A stretch of DNA of 42,923 nucleotides from Muribaculaceae bacterium (GTDB lineage: Bacteria > Bacteroidota > Bacteroidia > Bacteroidales > Muribaculaceae), in contig JAEETL010000022.1 of the NCBI GenBank assembly GCA_016290325.1, positions 1-42,923 on the forward strand, given 5' to 3'. Positions 6,279 through 15,131 of this stretch are shown here, in pieces. Position 1 is the stretch's first letter; every line of letters begins with the position of its first letter. The notes under the pieces are model-generated. The model was given only the letters and a program-made list of their open reading frames with translations. It had not been told where the DNA came from and did not search any database. The translations under genes were made by a program, and so were the position numbers.

Positions 6279-8124
6279 GTTTTTGGTTTTCGAAGTCCAC
6301 CTCGCGGTCGAGCAGGTTAACGAAGTCGTCGAGCACCTCGCGGTCGATGTCGCCCAGGGTGTACTCGTTCTCGGCGTCCTCGCGGATGAGGGCGATCCAC
6401 TCGCGGCGGGCAGTGACATAGTCCTGGTGGATGCGCGCTACAGCTTCATCGGTCAATTCGTCGATGCCATAGTAATCCAAGATGATGCGGTAGCTCCATG
6501 ACCAGCGCAGTTCGTTGTAGTCGGCATCGATGGCCTTAAAGCGAGCGTTGACAGCCTCGATAGAGTTGAGTTTTCCGTTAATGATGTCGTCGATGATCTG
6601 TTCCTCGGCACTTTGAGGCATGAGCAGACCCATCAGGTCAATCCAGTTGCCCTCGCCCTGGGTGGTGATGGGGGGCACAGGTTTGTGGCGCTTGAGCACG
6701 GCACCCATGTAGATGCGTAATGCCATGTCATAGTACTTGATGCCCTTGTGCAGCAAGGGAGCCTTGATGACATACTCGTGGTAATTATAGGTACTCACAT
6801 GGTCACCGCTGGCTTCACGCAGTTTCTCCAGGATTTTCTTGCCCCTGAGCACCTCACTGATGGTAAAAGGAGTGAGCCAGTCAAAGTTGACCACGCTGCG
6901 GCGTTCGCCTTTATAGCGTTTGTCGCGTTTGGGCCACTTGCGGATGTCGCGGTACAGGCCCACGGTGGCAAAGTTGCGTCCCGGTTTCAGGTACATCGTG
7001 TCGCCATAGGCAATGAGGTAGGAGAACGGCAGGTCGCGCGTGTCGGGGTGATACATCAGTTTGCCAAACAGAACGCTGAAAGAGCCGATGTTGGCGGGCA
7101 ACAATAGGTAGGCCCCGCTGGCGGTCTTGCAACCGCGCTCCAATGCTCCATAGTGCATGGGACCCATCTTGTAGGCGTGGTTGCTGAAGTTGGTCGCCGA
7201 TCCAGCGTTGTAGAACGAGAACATGGCACCAATGAGCAGTGAGCTCTTGTGGTGGCTCACCGTGAACGGTCCGCAGAAGGCTGCACATGCCTCGCCGTTG
7301 GACATGTAACTATTGGCGAAAAACACACTACTGGCGGCGGTGAAACCGTTCTCGAGGTGGCATGACTCGCCTACAAAACAGTCGGTGAGTTTGACACTGC
7401 CGTTCAGGTGAGAACCGCCACTGATAATGGTGTTCTCGCAAATCACGCCTGTGCGGATGATGATGGGGTTCTCCATCGTGCTGCTGATGGTGCAGTTGCT
7501 CAGTCTCGACACGCCGCAAATCTGGCAGCCGTCATCGATAATGGTGTTGATGATGACCCCAGTGTTGACGACACGCACGTGATTGCCGATGGTGCTGCAT
7601 TCTGGCCGCGAAGCGGCAACCGACTCAGCCACCATCTTTTTGATGGCTTCCATCAAGGGTTTATTGTCGCTATGCTTGACCATGAGGGCGGCCAGTTGGC
7701 TGTTGAGTTCATTGAGAAGCAACAAGTTGCCGTCGCCCACCTCGTTGAGCACGGCAATCGTGTGGCCTTGCCCGTAATTGGGATTACCCATGGTGTCGAT
7801 GGTGCTCACGTTAGAGATGTAGCAACCGTCGCCTACACTTACATTATTCATGTAGTTGCCGATGTTCTCAACTAGGCAGTTGTCGCCAATGGTCACATTG
7901 CGTAACGTGGCATTGTAGATGCCGCAGTTCTTTACAAAACCCTCGGTGATTTCCACTGTGCCGTCGCCGCTTCCCAAGCGGGCCCAGCCGTAAAATTGCA
8001 CTCGGTGGCAGCGGCTCGTGTCAAAATCGGCCGTTACCTTGATATCATTCCAGTCTTGTGCCCAACAGTCATTCTTCTTCAAGGACTCGATTTGTTGGTT
8101 TGTCAAGTGGTGGTATTCTTTCAT
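6268..8124 (-). CDS. DUF4954 family protein, left-handed beta-helix
   Basis: A 618-residue protein of the Bacteroidetes DUF4954 family, function unknown. The start at 8124 (MKEYHHLTNQQIE) is preferred over an extension to 8247 because it lies after a promoter -7 box and matches the family N-terminus. Two stretches (about residues 70-130 and 190-310) show the hexapeptide periodicity of LpxA-like left-handed beta-helices: ATLRNVTIGDNCLVENIGN, then TGVIINTIIDDGCQICGVS and VSRLSNCTISS. Later segments (HHKSSLLIGAMFSFYNAGSATNFSNHAYKMGP) are highly conserved looking. No signal peptide. Such helices are common in sugar-nucleotide acyl- and nucleotidyl-transferases, so a role in sugar metabolism is conceivable but unproven. 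The coding region ends inside a hairpin. Confidence 0.85.
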   Translation of the reverse strand: MKEYHHLTNQQIESLKKNDCWAQDWNDIKVTADFDTSRCHRVQFYGWARLGSGDGTVEITEGFVKNCGIYNATLRNVTIGDNCLVENIGNYMNNVSVGDGCYISNVSTIDTMGNPNYGQGHTIAVLNEVGDGNLLLLNELNSQLAALMVKHSDNKPLMEAIKKMVAESVAASRPECSTIGNHVRVVNTGVIINTIIDDGCQICGVSRLSNCTISSTMENPIIIRTGVICENTIISGGSHLNGSVKLTDCFVGESCHLENGFTAASSVFFANSYMSNGEACAAFCGPFTVSHHKSSLLIGAMFSFYNAGSATNFSNHAYKMGPMHYGALERGCKTASGAYLLLPANIGSFSVLFGKLMYHPDTRDLPFSYLIAYGDTMYLKPGRNFATVGLYRDIRKWPKRDKRYKGERRSVVNFDWLTPFTISEVLRGKKILEKLREASGDHVSTYNYHEYVIKAPLLHKGIKYYDMALRIYMGAVLKRHKPVPPITTQGEGNWIDLMGLLMPQSAEEQIIDDIINGKLNSIEAVNARFKAIDADYNELRWSWSYRIILDYYGIDELTDEAVARIHQDYVTARREWIALIREDAENEYTLGDIDREVLDDFVNLLDREVDFENQKLYM

Positions 8125-8158
8125 GTAATTATAAATGTATATATGTGTGAATTGCCCG

Positions 8159-8166
8159 CAAAGGTA
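8159..8166 (-). promoter_or_regulatory. -7 box of the DUF4954 gene
   Basis: Minus-strand TACCTTTG at 8166-8159, 34 bases upstream of the ATG at 8124. No convincing -33 element at the right distance. Confidence 0.5.
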
Positions 8167-8251
8167 ATTCTTTTGCGGGCAATTGTAGAAGTATTCTATT
8201 ATTTTAATATTTGATAGGGATTGTAAAAACTTTTTTTGAAAAACCACTCAA

Positions 8252-9715
8252 TCAGTCTAGACAGTGGACGAGCAGGTCGGCCTTACCGTTATCGACCAGG
8301 TGGATTACCAATTCGCCGAAAAGGGTGTTCTGCCAGGCAAACCAAGCGCGGGTGTAATTGGTCGCATCATTTCTGTTGAACGACTCGTGCATGAAGCCCG
8401 TCCCGGCATCGGTAGTGAGCAGCTGACGCATACAGGCGCTGATTTCCTCGTCGTTGTCAGCAGTAAAAGCCTTCATCATGATGCTCATGGGCCAGATGAG
8501 GTTATAGGCCGTGTGGGCACCGCCAATGCCTTCACCTGCCGCTCCCTTGAAGAAGCAGGGATTATCCTCGCTCCACACAAAGCGGCGTGTGTTACGGTAA
8601 ATAGGATCATCCATGGGTACATCGCCCAGATATCCCATTGCCAGCAAACTAGGCACGTTGGCATCATCGGCGAGCACGCGTCCACCCCAGCCATCGACCT
8701 CATAGGCGTAAATCTTGCCATACTTGGGATGGTCCACGATGGCATACTTGTGCAGGGCATCCTCCACCTCTTGAGCCAGATCGAGGCACTGGGTGGCGAG
8801 CATGTAGTCAAGGTTTACCTTTCGCAGGATTTCACTAGCCTTACGCAGCGAGGATACCGCCATGAAGTTGCTGGGCACCAGGAATGGAAGCACCGTGGCA
8901 TCGTCGCTGGGACGGAAACACGACACAATCAGTCCCACGGGATTAACGGGAGGTCCCCAACCATACCAGGTGAGTGACGACTTGGCGTCGATGTCGCGGC
9001 GCATGAACTTGTAAGGGCCCTTGTCGCCGTTCTTGCGCTGCTGCTCCTTGAAGGTGCGCAGCACGGCTTGGATGGCCTGCTGCCACAGGTCGCCAAAGAT
9101 GCTGTCATCGCCCGTCACGAGCCAATACTCATAGGCCAAACGAATTGGGTAACACAGTGAGTCAATCTCATACTTGCGCTCGTGCAACTCGGGCTTCATG
9201 TCGGTCAGGTCGCTTTCCCATTGGCTGCCAGTCGGGCCGTCGTTAAAGGCGTTGGCATAGGGGTCGAGAATGATGCACTTGAACTGGCGCAGGATCACGC
9301 CGCGTAGCATGTGCCGCAGTTTCTCGTCCTTGTTGGCATATTTCACGTAGGGCCACACTTGCGCTCCGCTGTCGCGCAGCCACATGGCGTGAATGTCACC
9401 AGTATAAACAAAGGTGTCGTCATCGCCATCGTCGCCAATGCGATAATGCACCGTGCTGTCGAGCGTGTTAGGGAAGCAGTTCTCAAACATCCAGGCCAGT
9501 TTTGGGTTACCCTTGATTTGCTTGAGGATCTCGCGGATGCGTTGATCAATGATTTTGCTGGTGAACAACCGCTCCTCGACTGGCGGTCGCTTGGTGACAT
9601 AAGTTGCGGTAGCGTCGCTCACCATCGTGGTGTAGCGGGGATGCACATCGGCTGTAGCGGGTAGTACGGCCGCTATTGTCACAATAACGAAAAGCAAATG
9701 TCTAAGTTTCATCAT
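8252..9715 (-). CDS. GH125 exo-alpha-1,6-mannosidase
   Basis: A 487-residue secreted glycoside hydrolase of family 125 (formerly DUF1237), inverting enzymes that remove alpha-1,6-linked mannose from N-glycan cores or mannans. A signal peptide covers residues 1-22. Family signatures: [21 protein letters not shown] at about 104-123, [13 protein letters not shown] at 157-169 and [17 protein letters not shown] at 182-198, [15 protein letters not shown] near 247, and GFMHESFN near 440 followed by [14 protein letters not shown] at 456-469. The start may be either of two adjacent ATGs (9715 or 9712). It lies 35 bases after the RluD-like gene with no promoter between, so it is probably transcribed with the PASTA and rluD genes. 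Substrate in this organism is inferred. Confidence 0.92.
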   Translation of the reverse strand: MMKLRHLLFVIVTIAAVLPATADVHPRYTTMVSDATATYVTKRPPVEERLFTSKIIDQRIREILKQIKGNPKLAWMFENCFPNTLDSTVHYRIGDDGDDDTFVYTGDIHAMWLRDSGAQVWPYVKYANKDEKLRHMLRGVILRQFKCIILDPYANAFNDGPTGSQWESDLTDMKPELHERKYEIDSLCYPIRLAYEYWLVTGDDSIFGDLWQQAIQAVLRTFKEQQRKNGDKGPYKFMRRDIDAKSSLTWYGWGPPVNPVGLIVSCFRPSDDATVLPFLVPSNFMAVSSLRKASEILRKVNLDYMLATQCLDLAQEVEDALHKYAIVDHPKYGKIYAYEVDGWGGRVLADDANVPSLLAMGYLGDVPMDDPIYRNTRRFVWSEDNPCFFKGAAGEGIGGAHTAYNLIWPMSIMMKAFTADNDEEISACMRQLLTTDAGTGFMHESFNRNDATNYTRAWFAWQNTLFGELVIHLVDNGKADLLVHCLD

Positions 9716-9750
9716 GTTTGTTTTTTATAAGTTTTGGTGGGCCTTAATTA

Positions 9751-10860
9751 TCAATTGGTTTTCATCGCGAGATTGTGGGCATAGTCTTCCCACTTGGCGA
9801 TAAGGGCTGCCATATCTTCGGGCAGGGGACTGTCAAAATCCATCTGCTCGCCGGTCTCGGGGTGGACAAACCCGAGTGTCTTGGCGTGCAACGCCTGACG
9901 GGGGCATAGTTCGAAACAATTGTGGATAAACTGCGCATAGCTTGACGAGCGGTTGCCACGCAGGATTTGGTCGCCGCCATAGCGGGCATCGTTGAATAGT
10001 GGGTGTCCGATATGCTTCATGTGGACGCGGATTTGATGTGTACGTCCCGTCTCAAGCTGGCAGCGCACGACAGCCACGTGGGCAAGATTTTCGACAGTGT
10101 GCCAGTGGGTCACCGCGTGCTTGCCCTGCTCCCCTTCGGGAAATACTTTCATCAGCACGCGGTCGCGCGGGTCACGCCCGATGTTGCCCGTCACGGTTCC
10201 GTCTTCTTGTTTCATCTCACCCCACACTACGGCGATATACTGGCGCTTGGTGGTTTTCTTGAAGAACTGGGCGCCAAGTGATGTTTTGGCGTTAGGGGTC
10301 TTGGCGATGACGAGCAAGCCGCTGGTGTCCTTGTCAATGCGGTGGACCAGTCCCAAGCGCGGGTCGGTCACGTCATAATCGGGGTTATCCTTGAAGTGCC
10401 AAGCCAGGGCATTGACCAGCGTGCCGTCAAAATTGCCGTGTCCCGGGTGGACGACCATGCCAGCGGGTTTATTGACAACCATCAGGCTGGCGTCTTCATA
10501 GACGATATCCAGGGGAATGTCCTGAGCGACAATTTCACACTCATAGCGGGGACGGTCCATCACCACACTGATGACGTCGCCGGGGTGAACGCGGTAATTG
10601 CTCTTAACGGGACGGCCGTTCACGCGGATGCACTGGGCCTCGGCAGCGTTCTGCACACGGTTGCGGCTGGTGCCCTTGATGCGCTCGACCAGGTACTTGT
10701 CGATGCGTAGCAGCACTTGCCCGGGCTCCACCACATAGTGGTAGTGCTCCCAGTAGTCACGCCCGTCCTCGGTGAAGTCGGGTTCGCTATAGTCGTATTG
10801 AATCTCGTGGCTGTCCGCCGAGTCCAATTCAGCGTCAAGCAGTTCGTCGTCCAGCGCCAT
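9751..10860 (-). CDS. rluD: RluD-like large-subunit rRNA pseudouridine synthase
   Basis: A 369-residue RluA-family enzyme that converts uridines of 23S rRNA to pseudouridine. After an acidic N-terminal tail of about 40 residues comes an S4 RNA-binding domain (RIDKYLVERIKGTSRNRVQ, about 52-110), then the catalytic domain with the motif GLVHRIDKDTSGLLVI, whose Asp176 is the predicted nucleophile, and RTHQIRVHMKHIGHPLFND near the C-terminus. The gene starts six bases after the PASTA protein stop. The RluA-family assignment is firm; the exact target site (RluD versus a relative) is inferred from length and the S4 domain. Confidence 0.93.
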   Translation of the reverse strand: MALDDELLDAELDSADSHEIQYDYSEPDFTEDGRDYWEHYHYVVEPGQVLLRIDKYLVERIKGTSRNRVQNAAEAQCIRVNGRPVKSNYRVHPGDVISVVMDRPRYECEIVAQDIPLDIVYEDASLMVVNKPAGMVVHPGHGNFDGTLVNALAWHFKDNPDYDVTDPRLGLVHRIDKDTSGLLVIAKTPNAKTSLGAQFFKKTTKRQYIAVVWGEMKQEDGTVTGNIGRDPRDRVLMKVFPEGEQGKHAVTHWHTVENLAHVAVVRCQLETGRTHQIRVHMKHIGHPLFNDARYGGDQILRGNRSSSYAQFIHNCFELCPRQALHAKTLGFVHPETGEQMDFDSPLPEDMAALIAKWEDYAHNLAMKTN

Positions 10861-10866
10861 GAAATG

Positions 10867-11679
10867 TCAGTTTTTCTTCTTATCCTTTTCTTTGTCTTTG
10901 TCCGACTTCTTGTCTTGATCTTTTTTCTTATCCTTCTGCTGGTCTTTCTTCTCCTCGGAAGCTTGCTGTTTGCGTTCCTGCTCAGCTCGTGCCTGAGCCG
11001 CCTTCATCTCTTCCTCATAGTTCTTTTGGGCCTCCTGGTACATTTCCTCGTCGATAGAGTCCATGATCTCAGGGTCAATCACCTGTTCAGGATTGAGGTC
11101 GACAATGGAACCGTCACCCACGGTAATCTTAATCTTGCTGTTGACGCTCACGGGTTTGCCTGGAGCAACGTTGTGTCCGTCAACGGTGACTTGCAGGATC
11201 AAGCCGCCCATTTCGCTGGGAATACTGTCCATAGTGACATGTTTAAAGCCCATAGCGCGCAATGTTGCCATTCCTTGACGGCCAGGCAAGTCAACCAGCT
11301 TGGGCAGCGGAATGATGGGAGCATGCATCGCGTTCACATTCAAGTAGATGATACGGATTTTCTTGATGTAGGACTTCGCTTTGGGATCTTGGTCGATAAT
11401 TGTTCCCGGCGGGTAGTTCTCATAAAAGGTTGTGGAATCGCTGATTTCCCACCTCAAGCCTGCATCGTCCAGGATGTCAATGGCTTTCTCCAGTGGCAGG
11501 TTGCGCACGTCGGGCACTTGTACCTGCTGGCCATGGGAGGTGAACACATCGATAAACAAAAGGGCAATATAACCCAATGCGATCAGTGTTGCCACCATCA
11601 ATACCGAGTTAAACAGGATGGGATGGCGGTCACGAAAGCGGTCAAATCCGTTCATATTTTTGTTATGATTATTGCTCAT
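10867..11679 (-). CDS. PASTA-domain membrane protein
   Basis: A 270-residue single-pass membrane protein. The start at 11679 (MSNNHNKNMNGFDRF) is chosen because the longer reading crosses the promoter at 11708. One transmembrane helix spans about residues 24-45 (VLMVATLIALGYIALLFI). Three PASTA-like repeats follow (starting VQVPDVRNLPLEKAIDIL, then PIIPLPKLVDLPGRQGMATL, then a weaker third), the fold used to sense peptidoglycan fragments or beta-lactams. The C-terminal 90 residues are highly charged (EEMKAAQARAEQERKQQ, then a Lys/Asp-rich tail) and probably disordered or coiled. There is no kinase domain. The next gene is rluD, six bases on. Confidence 0.88.
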   Translation of the reverse strand: MSNNHNKNMNGFDRFRDRHPILFNSVLMVATLIALGYIALLFIDVFTSHGQQVQVPDVRNLPLEKAIDILDDAGLRWEISDSTTFYENYPPGTIIDQDPKAKSYIKKIRIIYLNVNAMHAPIIPLPKLVDLPGRQGMATLRAMGFKHVTMDSIPSEMGGLILQVTVDGHNVAPGKPVSVNSKIKITVGDGSIVDLNPEQVIDPEIMDSIDEEMYQEAQKNYEEEMKAAQARAEQERKQQASEEKKDQQKDKKKDQDKKSDKDKEKDKKKN

Positions 11680-11707
11680 GATGGATTTTACTATTGATAA
11701 CAATCGA

Positions 11708-11715
11708 CAAAGATA
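11708..11715 (-). promoter_or_regulatory. -7 box of the PASTA-rluD-GH125 unit
   Basis: Minus-strand TATCTTTG at 11715-11708, 28 bases upstream of the ATG at 11679. The -33 element is not obvious. Confidence 0.5.
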
Positions 11716-11845
11716 CGGCAAAAATCCGATAAATCGAAATACGACACTATTTTTATTTGTCAGTGTCCCAAAATGCAACGATGTTGTGGATGAAGCAGGT
11801 TGGAAAACTGCTTCTTTTCACTAGACACTTATGAAAAGAAATAAA

Positions 11846-11873
11846 AGCGGAATAGTTTGTTGACTATTCCGCT
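11846..11873 (-). terminator. terminator of the KdsB-like / aldolase / DUF115 operon
   Basis: Arms AGCGGAATAG (11846-11855) and CTATTCCGCT (11864-11873) form a perfect 10-bp stem with an 8-base loop; on the minus strand it is followed by TTTATTTCTTTTC. It lies 29 bases beyond the KdsB-like stop codon. Confidence 0.85.
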
Positions 11874-11902
11874 ATATTGTTCTGTTTGTAATGCAGTGGG
11901 TA

Positions 11903-12655
11903 TTATTCGATATGGTTGGCGTGCATGTAGTCGATGACGCGCTGCAGATCATTGGGCGTATCGACGGCGATGGTCTCGCTTTGAACCTCGATGTAGTGAA
12001 CGTGGTAACCGTTCTCGATGAACCTGAGAATCTCGATGTCCTCTACCGACTCGACTTTGGCCTTGCCATATTTCTTGCCGTAATCGCAATAGAATTTCAG
12101 GGCTTCAGGCTTAAAGCCGTACACACAGACCTGCTTGTAATACTTCACGTTGATGTTGCCCTTGGGGAATGGAGCAGCTGAGCGTGTGAGGAACACACCT
12201 CGCCCGTCGGCGGCGGCAATCACCTTGGGGACTGTGAAATTGATGAGGTCCACGGGGTCATGTATCTCGGTCATCAGGTTGGTGACCATAATACCGGTAT
12301 CGGGGCTCTCCAGATAGGGCATGATTGCAGCCCTGATGGTCTCGGGCTCGATCAGCGGCTCGTCGCCCTGAATGTTGACATAGAGGTCGGCGGGTACTTT
12401 TTCGGCTACTTCACCGATGCGGTCGGTACCCGTGCGATGTGAGGTCGATGTCATGATGACGTTGATTCCTCGTTGCTTGCAAGCGTCAAAGATGCGGTCA
12501 TCATCGGTAGCGACATACACCTCGCTGAATTCTTTCACTTTCTTGGCCTGAAGATAGACACGTTCTATCATCAGTTTACCACAAATCTCGGCAAGAGGCT
12601 TGCCCTCAAATCTTGAGGACTGGTAACGGGCTGGGATTACAGCTATAATGTTCAT
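11903..12655 (-). CDS. KdsB-like CMP-sugar (ulosonic acid) cytidylyltransferase paralogue
   Basis: A 250-residue cytidylyltransferase of the KdsB family, which couples CMP to Kdo or a related keto-sugar acid. Visible motifs are the nucleotide-binding start IPARYQSSRFEGKPL (canonical enzymes have LPGKPL or FPGKPL), YVATDDDRI at 47-55, TGTDRIGE near 75, the metal-binding QGDEP with Asp98, and IAVDTPNDL with Asp232. The sugar-facing region differs from the second copy at 18377: VESVEDIEILRFIENG replaces ELAESLEQLRWLENG, and LTRSAAPFPKG replaces FSRSVIPFVRG. As the last gene of the three-gene operon with an aldolase fusion and a DUF115 protein, it probably activates a sugar other than the Kdo of lipid A. 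That specificity is inference. Confidence 0.88.
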   Translation of the reverse strand: MNIIAVIPARYQSSRFEGKPLAEICGKLMIERVYLQAKKVKEFSEVYVATDDDRIFDACKQRGINVIMTSTSHRTGTDRIGEVAEKVPADLYVNIQGDEPLIEPETIRAAIMPYLESPDTGIMVTNLMTEIHDPVDLINFTVPKVIAAADGRGVFLTRSAAPFPKGNINVKYYKQVCVYGFKPEALKFYCDYGKKYGKAKVESVEDIEILRFIENGYHVHYIEVQSETIAVDTPNDLQRVIDYMHANHIE

Positions 12656-12666
12656 GAACGATATTT

Positions 12667-14205
12667 TTAGAGATATTGATAAATGGATTTCACATGCAAG
12701 CTGCGGTAGATGCTCGGTGTCAAGGAAATCAGTAATTTAGAGGTAAAGCCTTCAAACTGGTTGAAGAGTTGGCGATTCTCGTTGCTCAATTCCATTTCCT
12801 TGTCCGAGAGCACTTGGCCGCGGTATCCGTCGTAACCCACGATGAAAACCCTCTCGGGCGAGAGTTCGATGGCCGTTTGAAGCGCAACGGTCGTGCAGGA
12901 GTCGCTATAGTCTTTAGTGAAGCTGATTTGCGGCAATTCATAGGTAGCTTTGTTGGCATAGGCAGGCACATCGGTACCCATGGTCCTGGGATAGGGCGGC
13001 AGTACACACGTGCCGTTAAACTCGCTGGCGGGCACGGTCTTCTCCATGCGTTTGGCCTCATTACCCACCAGCACAAAGAACTTGTCATTCTTGATGTGCT
13101 TGAGGCAGGCTGCATGACGAGTTGTCGCAAACACGATTGCCATGTTGGGACGAGACTCAATGAACTCGGTGATGGCTTCAAGATGGTCGATCACAGTTTC
13201 GCCTCCGCCAATGATCATCACATCATCATAATGGCCGGTGGTCAACGAGTCGAAATGGGCATTGTCGGCAAGGTGGGCGCGCTTATTGTCCACGGCCCTG
13301 ACGATGCTGTTAAAGCTGTAGGCCCTGTTCATCGACCACGCCATCACTTCCTTCTGTGGAATGGAGTTGGCTCCTGAAATCATGTAGGGTAAGCTCGTAC
13401 CCCAGTTATATTGTTTCCACAGCGGCATGAAAGCGGTGATGACATCACCCAACATGTTAAAGTCCACATCCAGACCTTGACGGTTAAGGCAGGTAAGCAA
13501 CAACTCGGTGTTCAGGTTTCCCGCGCCACGGCCCATGCCCAAGATAGTGCCGTCCACCGACTTAACACCACATTTGAGGGCAGTGAGCGTGTTGATGAGC
13601 GCTAATTGCAGGTTATTGTGTCCGTGGAAACCAAGCCTGCAGTCGGTATACTTCCTCAATTCGGTAATTGTTTTGGCAACATCGTCGGGCATCATGCTGC
13701 CAAAGGAATCTACCATGTTGAAGATGGTAATGACTCCCTTCAGCTTGGCAAATTTCGGGAAAAGACCTTCATATTCGTTCCATTTGGACATATACATGAG
13801 GTTGAAGCCCACTTCAAAGCCGTTTTCCTTGATGCATCTTGCCAGATTGATGGCGCGGTCGATGTTTTTCGGGTCAACGGCGAGCCTGATCATGTCCACG
13901 ATGCCGTGAAGCGGCTCGGTCAGGTTGTGCAGGTCCTCGACGACCGTGCTCTTCTCGTTGAGCATGACCGCGATTTTTTTTGTGCATTTCTTGCGGATGC
14001 GTTTGAGCGATGACACCGGGCAATAGCCATATTCACCCATATAGGTCTTGTCGGGATTATTGCGATAACCCACCTCGATGTAATCGATGGGCAGGGTGTT
14101 CACCGCGTCGATGTAGGTACTCACGACACTTGGTGAGAAATCCCAGTCGGTATAGTAGCCACCATCTCGCAATGTGCAGTCAAGAATATTAAAATCTTTT
14201 GCCAT
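12667..14205 (-). CDS. DmpG-like pyruvate aldolase fused to a DUF115-like domain
   Basis: A 512-residue two-domain protein. Residues about 5-290 form a DRE-TIM metallo-aldolase close to 4-hydroxy-2-oxovalerate aldolase: LDCTLRDGGYYTDWDF with Arg13-Asp14, VDSFGSM at 165-171, metal-binding HGH at 194-196 within LGFHGHNNLQLAL, and the glycine loop GMGRGAGN at 223-230. These enzymes make or break a bond between pyruvate and an aldehyde. Residues about 326-512 form a Rossmann-like domain (VMIIGGGETVIDHLEAI, FFVLVGNEAKRME, RVFIVGYDGYRG) that resembles the stand-alone DUF115-like protein upstream. The KdsB-like gene follows after 11 bases. The likely job is building a pyruvate-derived keto-sugar acid; substrate aldehyde unknown. 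Confidence 0.82.
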   Translation of the reverse strand: MAKDFNILDCTLRDGGYYTDWDFSPSVVSTYIDAVNTLPIDYIEVGYRNNPDKTYMGEYGYCPVSSLKRIRKKCTKKIAVMLNEKSTVVEDLHNLTEPLHGIVDMIRLAVDPKNIDRAINLARCIKENGFEVGFNLMYMSKWNEYEGLFPKFAKLKGVITIFNMVDSFGSMMPDDVAKTITELRKYTDCRLGFHGHNNLQLALINTLTALKCGVKSVDGTILGMGRGAGNLNTELLLTCLNRQGLDVDFNMLGDVITAFMPLWKQYNWGTSLPYMISGANSIPQKEVMAWSMNRAYSFNSIVRAVDNKRAHLADNAHFDSLTTGHYDDVMIIGGGETVIDHLEAITEFIESRPNMAIVFATTRHAACLKHIKNDKFFVLVGNEAKRMEKTVPASEFNGTCVLPPYPRTMGTDVPAYANKATYELPQISFTKDYSDSCTTVALQTAIELSPERVFIVGYDGYRGQVLSDKEMELSNENRQLFNQFEGFTSKLLISLTPSIYRSLHVKSIYQYL

Positions 14206-14293
14206 ATATTGAATGTTTTAGTTTTGATGCTATAAGAAGAATCCGGTGATGAAGGCGATAACGCTGTAAGGACGTTTTGGAGGTGAGATGCAA

Positions 14294-15049
14294 TCAACGG
14301 CTGAGGATCTCATCGAGATTCACGCGCTCAAAAGCCTCGAGTTTACCTCCACGAGTGGCGTTGTAGATGTTGAAATCAGGATGCTTGTCAGCAAACTTTC
14401 TTGCCGTCATGTAGGCCATCGTGCTTTCAACGATGCGAGGCAGGTTCAAACCCTTATTGCTGGCCTTGGACCCTTCAAAATAATCCTTGACATCGTCTTT
14501 CAAGACAGGTACACCTTTCTCGTCCAGACTGATGGAATAGTTGTGGTCAATACCCACGAGGTAGACTTCTTTGAAGCCCATATAGAAGGCTAGCTGAATA
14601 GCCCCATAGGTAACGGTAAACCCTTGACCGATATACCTGTTGACGTGAGTGCTGAAATCGGCATCTCCCGGATAAAAATTCTTGTGCCTCAATATGAAAT
14701 AGGAGAAGTCTTGTCGTTCTCCGAACTTAGGCAGGGCCTCAATGGGAAGAAATACATGGGAGCAGTCAATCTTATCGATATCCTCTTGGAACTTGCCGAT
14801 TAGCTTGAAATCCTGGTTGACGTAGTAGGTAGGGCGCCAAGTCGTCTTTGGAAAAATCTCAAAGATGCGGTTTGAACCAAATGTGATCTCACCTTTCAGG
14901 TTTTCTAGATCCTCAATTGTCAAACTGGGACCTGTACCGATGATGAAGCACCGTTGTCCCTTGTGGATTCCCTTGAAACGCTTAAGTTCGTTACACAGGG
15001 AATGATGCTGTAGGTATTGTTTTATCGAGTATAGGTATTCTTCGTTCAT
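14294..15049 (-). CDS. DUF115 / MptE-like (Maf-type) protein, putative glycosyltransferase
   Basis: A 251-residue protein with the DUF115 (6-hydroxymethylpterin diphosphokinase MptE-like, MAF_flag10) pattern: a nucleotide-binding start CFIIGTGPSLTIEDLENL (34-51), ITFGSNRIF (55-63), PTYYVNQD (73-80), GFTVTYGAIQLAFYMGFKEV (143-162) and VGIDHNYS (165-172). Members of this superfamily include the Maf proteins that attach CMP-activated nonulosonic acids to flagellin, the CstII-like sialyltransferase relatives and archaeal pterin kinases. It is the first gene of the operon with the aldolase fusion and the KdsB-like enzyme, 88 bases upstream of the former, which favours a sugar transferase over pterin metabolism. 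No signal peptide or membrane segment is present. Confidence 0.78.
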   Translation of the reverse strand: MNEEYLYSIKQYLQHHSLCNELKRFKGIHKGQRCFIIGTGPSLTIEDLENLKGEITFGSNRIFEIFPKTTWRPTYYVNQDFKLIGKFQEDIDKIDCSHVFLPIEALPKFGERQDFSYFILRHKNFYPGDADFSTHVNRYIGQGFTVTYGAIQLAFYMGFKEVYLVGIDHNYSISLDEKGVPVLKDDVKDYFEGSKASNKGLNLPRIVESTMAYMTARKFADKHPDFNIYNATRGGKLEAFERVNLDEILSR

Positions 15050-15131
15050 ATCTTGATGCTCTTGTCAGTCAGTTGTAACAAACAATCAATCATGTGTGGA
15101 GGAAACATGCTCGGTCAATAGTTACAATTTG

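Noticed and set aside
10867-11100. The Lys/Asp-rich tail of the PASTA protein as a frameshift
   Set aside because: The frame stays open with consistent composition to the stop, and the next gene starts six bases later, so it is a genuine charged tail.
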